From the NCBI GenBank assembly GCA_026710565.1, contig JAPOQV010000172.1, forward strand, positions 1 to 6,144: 6,144 bases of DNA. Direction: 5' to 3'. Positions within the stretch are counted from its first letter, which is position 1. Each line of letters begins with the position of its first letter. Below, piece by piece: positions 4,824 through 6,144 of the stretch. The translations under genes and the position numbers were made by a program. This stretch comes from Spirochaetaceae bacterium (GTDB lineage Bacteria > Spirochaetota > Spirochaetia > SZUA-6 > Bin103). The notes under the pieces were generated by a model. The model did no database searches and had not been told where the DNA came from. It saw only the letters and a program-made list of their open reading frames with translations.

Positions 4824-5471
4824 TCAGCCGGGGGCGCCCGCCGAGTCGGGCTCCACCCGCCGGGCGGCCGCGCCCAGCGGCTCGGCGCCCACGGCATCTT
4901 CCACCGCGGCGGCGAACGCCTCCACCTCGCGGGCCGAGGTCAGCCGCACGAAACGGATGTGCGACCAGCGCGGATCCGACAGGTACTTCACCATGTTGCG
5001 CCGCTTGCGGGCGTGCTGGGTGACGATCCAGGCCAGCAGCGACTCGTGCTTCTTCCAGACCAGGAACTGCGGCCAGAACCGCTCGTAGTTCGTCCCCCAC
5101 AGGAGCTCCCGCGACCGCCAGCGCCGCCAGGTGCGTCGCAACACGCGTCCCAGCAGGAGCGCCATCCGCAGGTCCAGCCAGATTACGGCGTCCAGGCGGT
5201 CCCAGAACGCCCGTTGCGAATGGCTCATGTAGGAGCCCGCCACCACCCACCGCTCGCCGCCGGTCTCCTGGCGCATCCGGCGGTCCAGCTCACCGGAATC
5301 GGTGTCGTGGAGCGAGACCCAGCCCGGCTGCCAGTTGAGCGCGTCCAGCTCCACGAACCGGGCGTCCAGCGCCTCGGCGAGGCGCATGGCGAGGGTGGAC
5401 TTCCCCGATGCGCTGTTGCCGACGACGTGGATGCGCCGTCCTATCGGGGAGATGGGTTCGGTGTCGTGCAC
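4824..5471 (-). CDS. Adenylate-kinase-like P-loop protein (FlaR / 'topology modulation' family)
   Basis: This is a small cytoplasmic nucleotide-binding protein, 215 residues from the GTG at 5471. A Walker A motif GNSASGKST lies at about residues 18-26. It is followed by FVELDALNWQPGW at 39-51, RWVVAGSYM (Walker-B-like strand) at 74-82, AVIWLDL at 95-101, and an arginine-rich lid helix RVLRRTWRRWRSRELLWGTN at 109-128. The LDALxWxPGW and RELLWGTN segments are hallmarks of the adenylate-kinase-related proteins annotated as FlaR or DNA topology modulation protein. The true phosphoryl acceptor of that family is not established. A TTG at 5513-5511 would extend the protein by 14 Arg-rich residues that look unlike the family. 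Neither start has a convincing Shine-Dalgarno. The gene follows a GNAT acetyltransferase on the same strand and probably shares its transcript. The last 25 residues are Ala/Arg/Glu-rich and unconserved in appearance. Confidence 0.85.
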   Translation of the reverse strand: MHDTEPISPIGRRIHVVGNSASGKSTLAMRLAEALDARFVELDALNWQPGWVSLHDTDSGELDRRMRQETGGERWVVAGSYMSHSQRAFWDRLDAVIWLDLRMALLLGRVLRRTWRRWRSRELLWGTNYERFWPQFLVWKKHESLLAWIVTQHARKRRNMVKYLSDPRWSHIRFVRLTSAREVEAFAAAVEDAVGAEPLGAAARRVEPDSAGAPG

Positions 5472-5532
5472 GGAAGGGCGACGGAGTCTGCCCGGCCGCT
5501 CGCGGCGGCGCAACCGCCCACCGCGCGACCCG

Positions 5533-6036
5533 CTACCTGCCGAGCGTCGCCCGAAGGACGATGCAGGGCTTCCCTTGGTCGGAGCCGACGAAATCGCCGC
5601 GGTGGGGGACGATTTCCGTGAAGCCCTGCCGCATCCAGAACGACAAGGCCGGCACGTTGGCCAGGTAGACGCGCGCCAGGGCGCAGCGGAACCCGCCGGC
5701 GGCGAACTCCCGCTTGAGGCGGACGATCACCGCCGCGCCCACGCCGCTCCGACGGAACCGGGGCCGGATCGCCAGGATCGAGAGCCACGCGTCCCCCGCC
5801 GCGGGCACGTCCTCCATGAGATGGAAGTAGCCGGCCAGCTCGCCGGCCGGACCCGCGTGGATGCTCCGCATGCGGAATCCGCGCTCCTGCGACGCGTCGG
5901 CTTCCGAGCGCGCCACCAGCTCGGCGATCTCGCCCTCCGGCACCGGGGCGAACGTGGGGTCGAGCGCGGCGGCGTCGGCGCACTCCAGGAACGCCGCATG
6001 CAGCGCCGGCGTCTGCGCTGACTCGACCGCCCGCAC
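5533..6036 (-). CDS. GNAT-family N-acetyltransferase
   Basis: The protein is 167 residues from the GTG at 6036, which has a strong GGAGGGG Shine-Dalgarno. It starts VRAVESAQTPALHAAF, the usual GNAT strand-1/helix-1 opening. The acetyl-CoA-binding motif A is WLSILAIRPRFRRSGVGAAV at 84-103, with the pyrophosphate loop R-R-S-G-V-G at 95-100. Motif B follows as LANVPALSFWMRQGFTEI at 125-142. These show a single-domain acetyltransferase using acetyl-CoA on an amine. The acceptor cannot be told; a small molecule, antibiotic or ribosomal protein are all possible. A GTG at 6069 gives 11 more residues, and the frame stays open to the window edge without a stop, so an upstream start cannot be strictly excluded. 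The extra sequence is low-complexity and not GNAT-like. The P-loop gene lies 61 bases downstream on the same strand. Confidence 0.87.
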   Translation of the reverse strand: MRAVESAQTPALHAAFLECADAAALDPTFAPVPEGEIAELVARSEADASQERGFRMRSIHAGPAGELAGYFHLMEDVPAAGDAWLSILAIRPRFRRSGVGAAVIVRLKREFAAGGFRCALARVYLANVPALSFWMRQGFTEIVPHRGDFVGSDQGKPCIVLRATLGR

Positions 6037-6045
6037 GGCGGGCTG

Positions 6046-6052
6046 CCCCTCC
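6046..6052 (-). promoter_or_regulatory. Shine-Dalgarno that decides the GNAT start
   Basis: GGAGGGG on the minus strand lies nine bases before the GTG at 6036-6034. It is the best ribosome binding site on this end of the window. It favours that GTG over the GTG at 6069-6067, which lacks a comparable signal. Confidence 0.55.
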
Positions 6053-6144
6053 GACCAGGCGGGCGGCACGCGGGCCCTACCCTGACCCGCCAGGCCCGCC
6101 GGGCGGCGAGCGAAGAACGCCGCGGCGCGCCCGGACGCCGCGGC

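Overview
The window is high-GC bacterial DNA packed with genes on both strands. It looks like an uncultured or environmental bacterium with many Gfo/Idh/MocA oxidoreductases and PhyH-type oxygenases. Nothing in the sequence fixes the phylum: there are no rRNA or tRNA genes and no taxon-specific markers. The stretch from about 90 to 1080 is visibly richer in A+T than the rest and carries toxin-antitoxin-type genes, which suggests an acquired accessory segment.

Layout, left to right. Positions 1-89 (minus) hold the N-terminus of a Gfo/Idh/MocA oxidoreductase that runs off the window. Positions 122-794 (minus) hold a HigBA-type toxin-antitoxin pair in toxin-first order. The XRE antitoxin is intact, but the Gp49/HigB-like toxin is broken by a one-base deletion near 632-635. 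A 7+6+7 inverted repeat (805-824) lies between this pair and a divergent small DUF4926-like gene (845-1081, plus). Next is an M55 (DppA-like) D-aminopeptidase on the minus strand (1138-1998). Its start codon overlaps that of a divergent plus-strand operon: a PhyH-superfamily Fe(II)/2-oxoglutarate oxygenase-like protein (1997-2809), a Gfo/Idh/MocA dehydrogenase resembling LigC (2845-3837), and a COG3618-type amidohydrolase/lactonase (3837-4817, joined by a TAATG overlap). The right end is a minus-strand pair: a GNAT acetyltransferase (5533-6036) followed by an adenylate-kinase-like P-loop protein (4824-5471). This pair ends 6 bp from the amidohydrolase stop.

How the genes may work together. 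In the central operon, a LigC-like dehydrogenase translationally coupled to a lactonase-type amidohydrolase suggests oxidation of a cyclic hemiacetal to a lactone, then ring opening. This is the logic of LigC/LigI in protocatechuate 4,5-cleavage and of sugar dehydrogenase/lactonase pairs. The oxygenase-like protein would act upstream, perhaps generating the substrate. The substrate cannot be read from the sequence.

All three enzymes of this operon depart from their broad superfamily consensus at a catalytic position: HxG instead of HxD, EIP instead of EKP, and ESN instead of the usual GSD. This cassette, the decayed toxin and the overlapping divergent starts are the parts most worth a second look.
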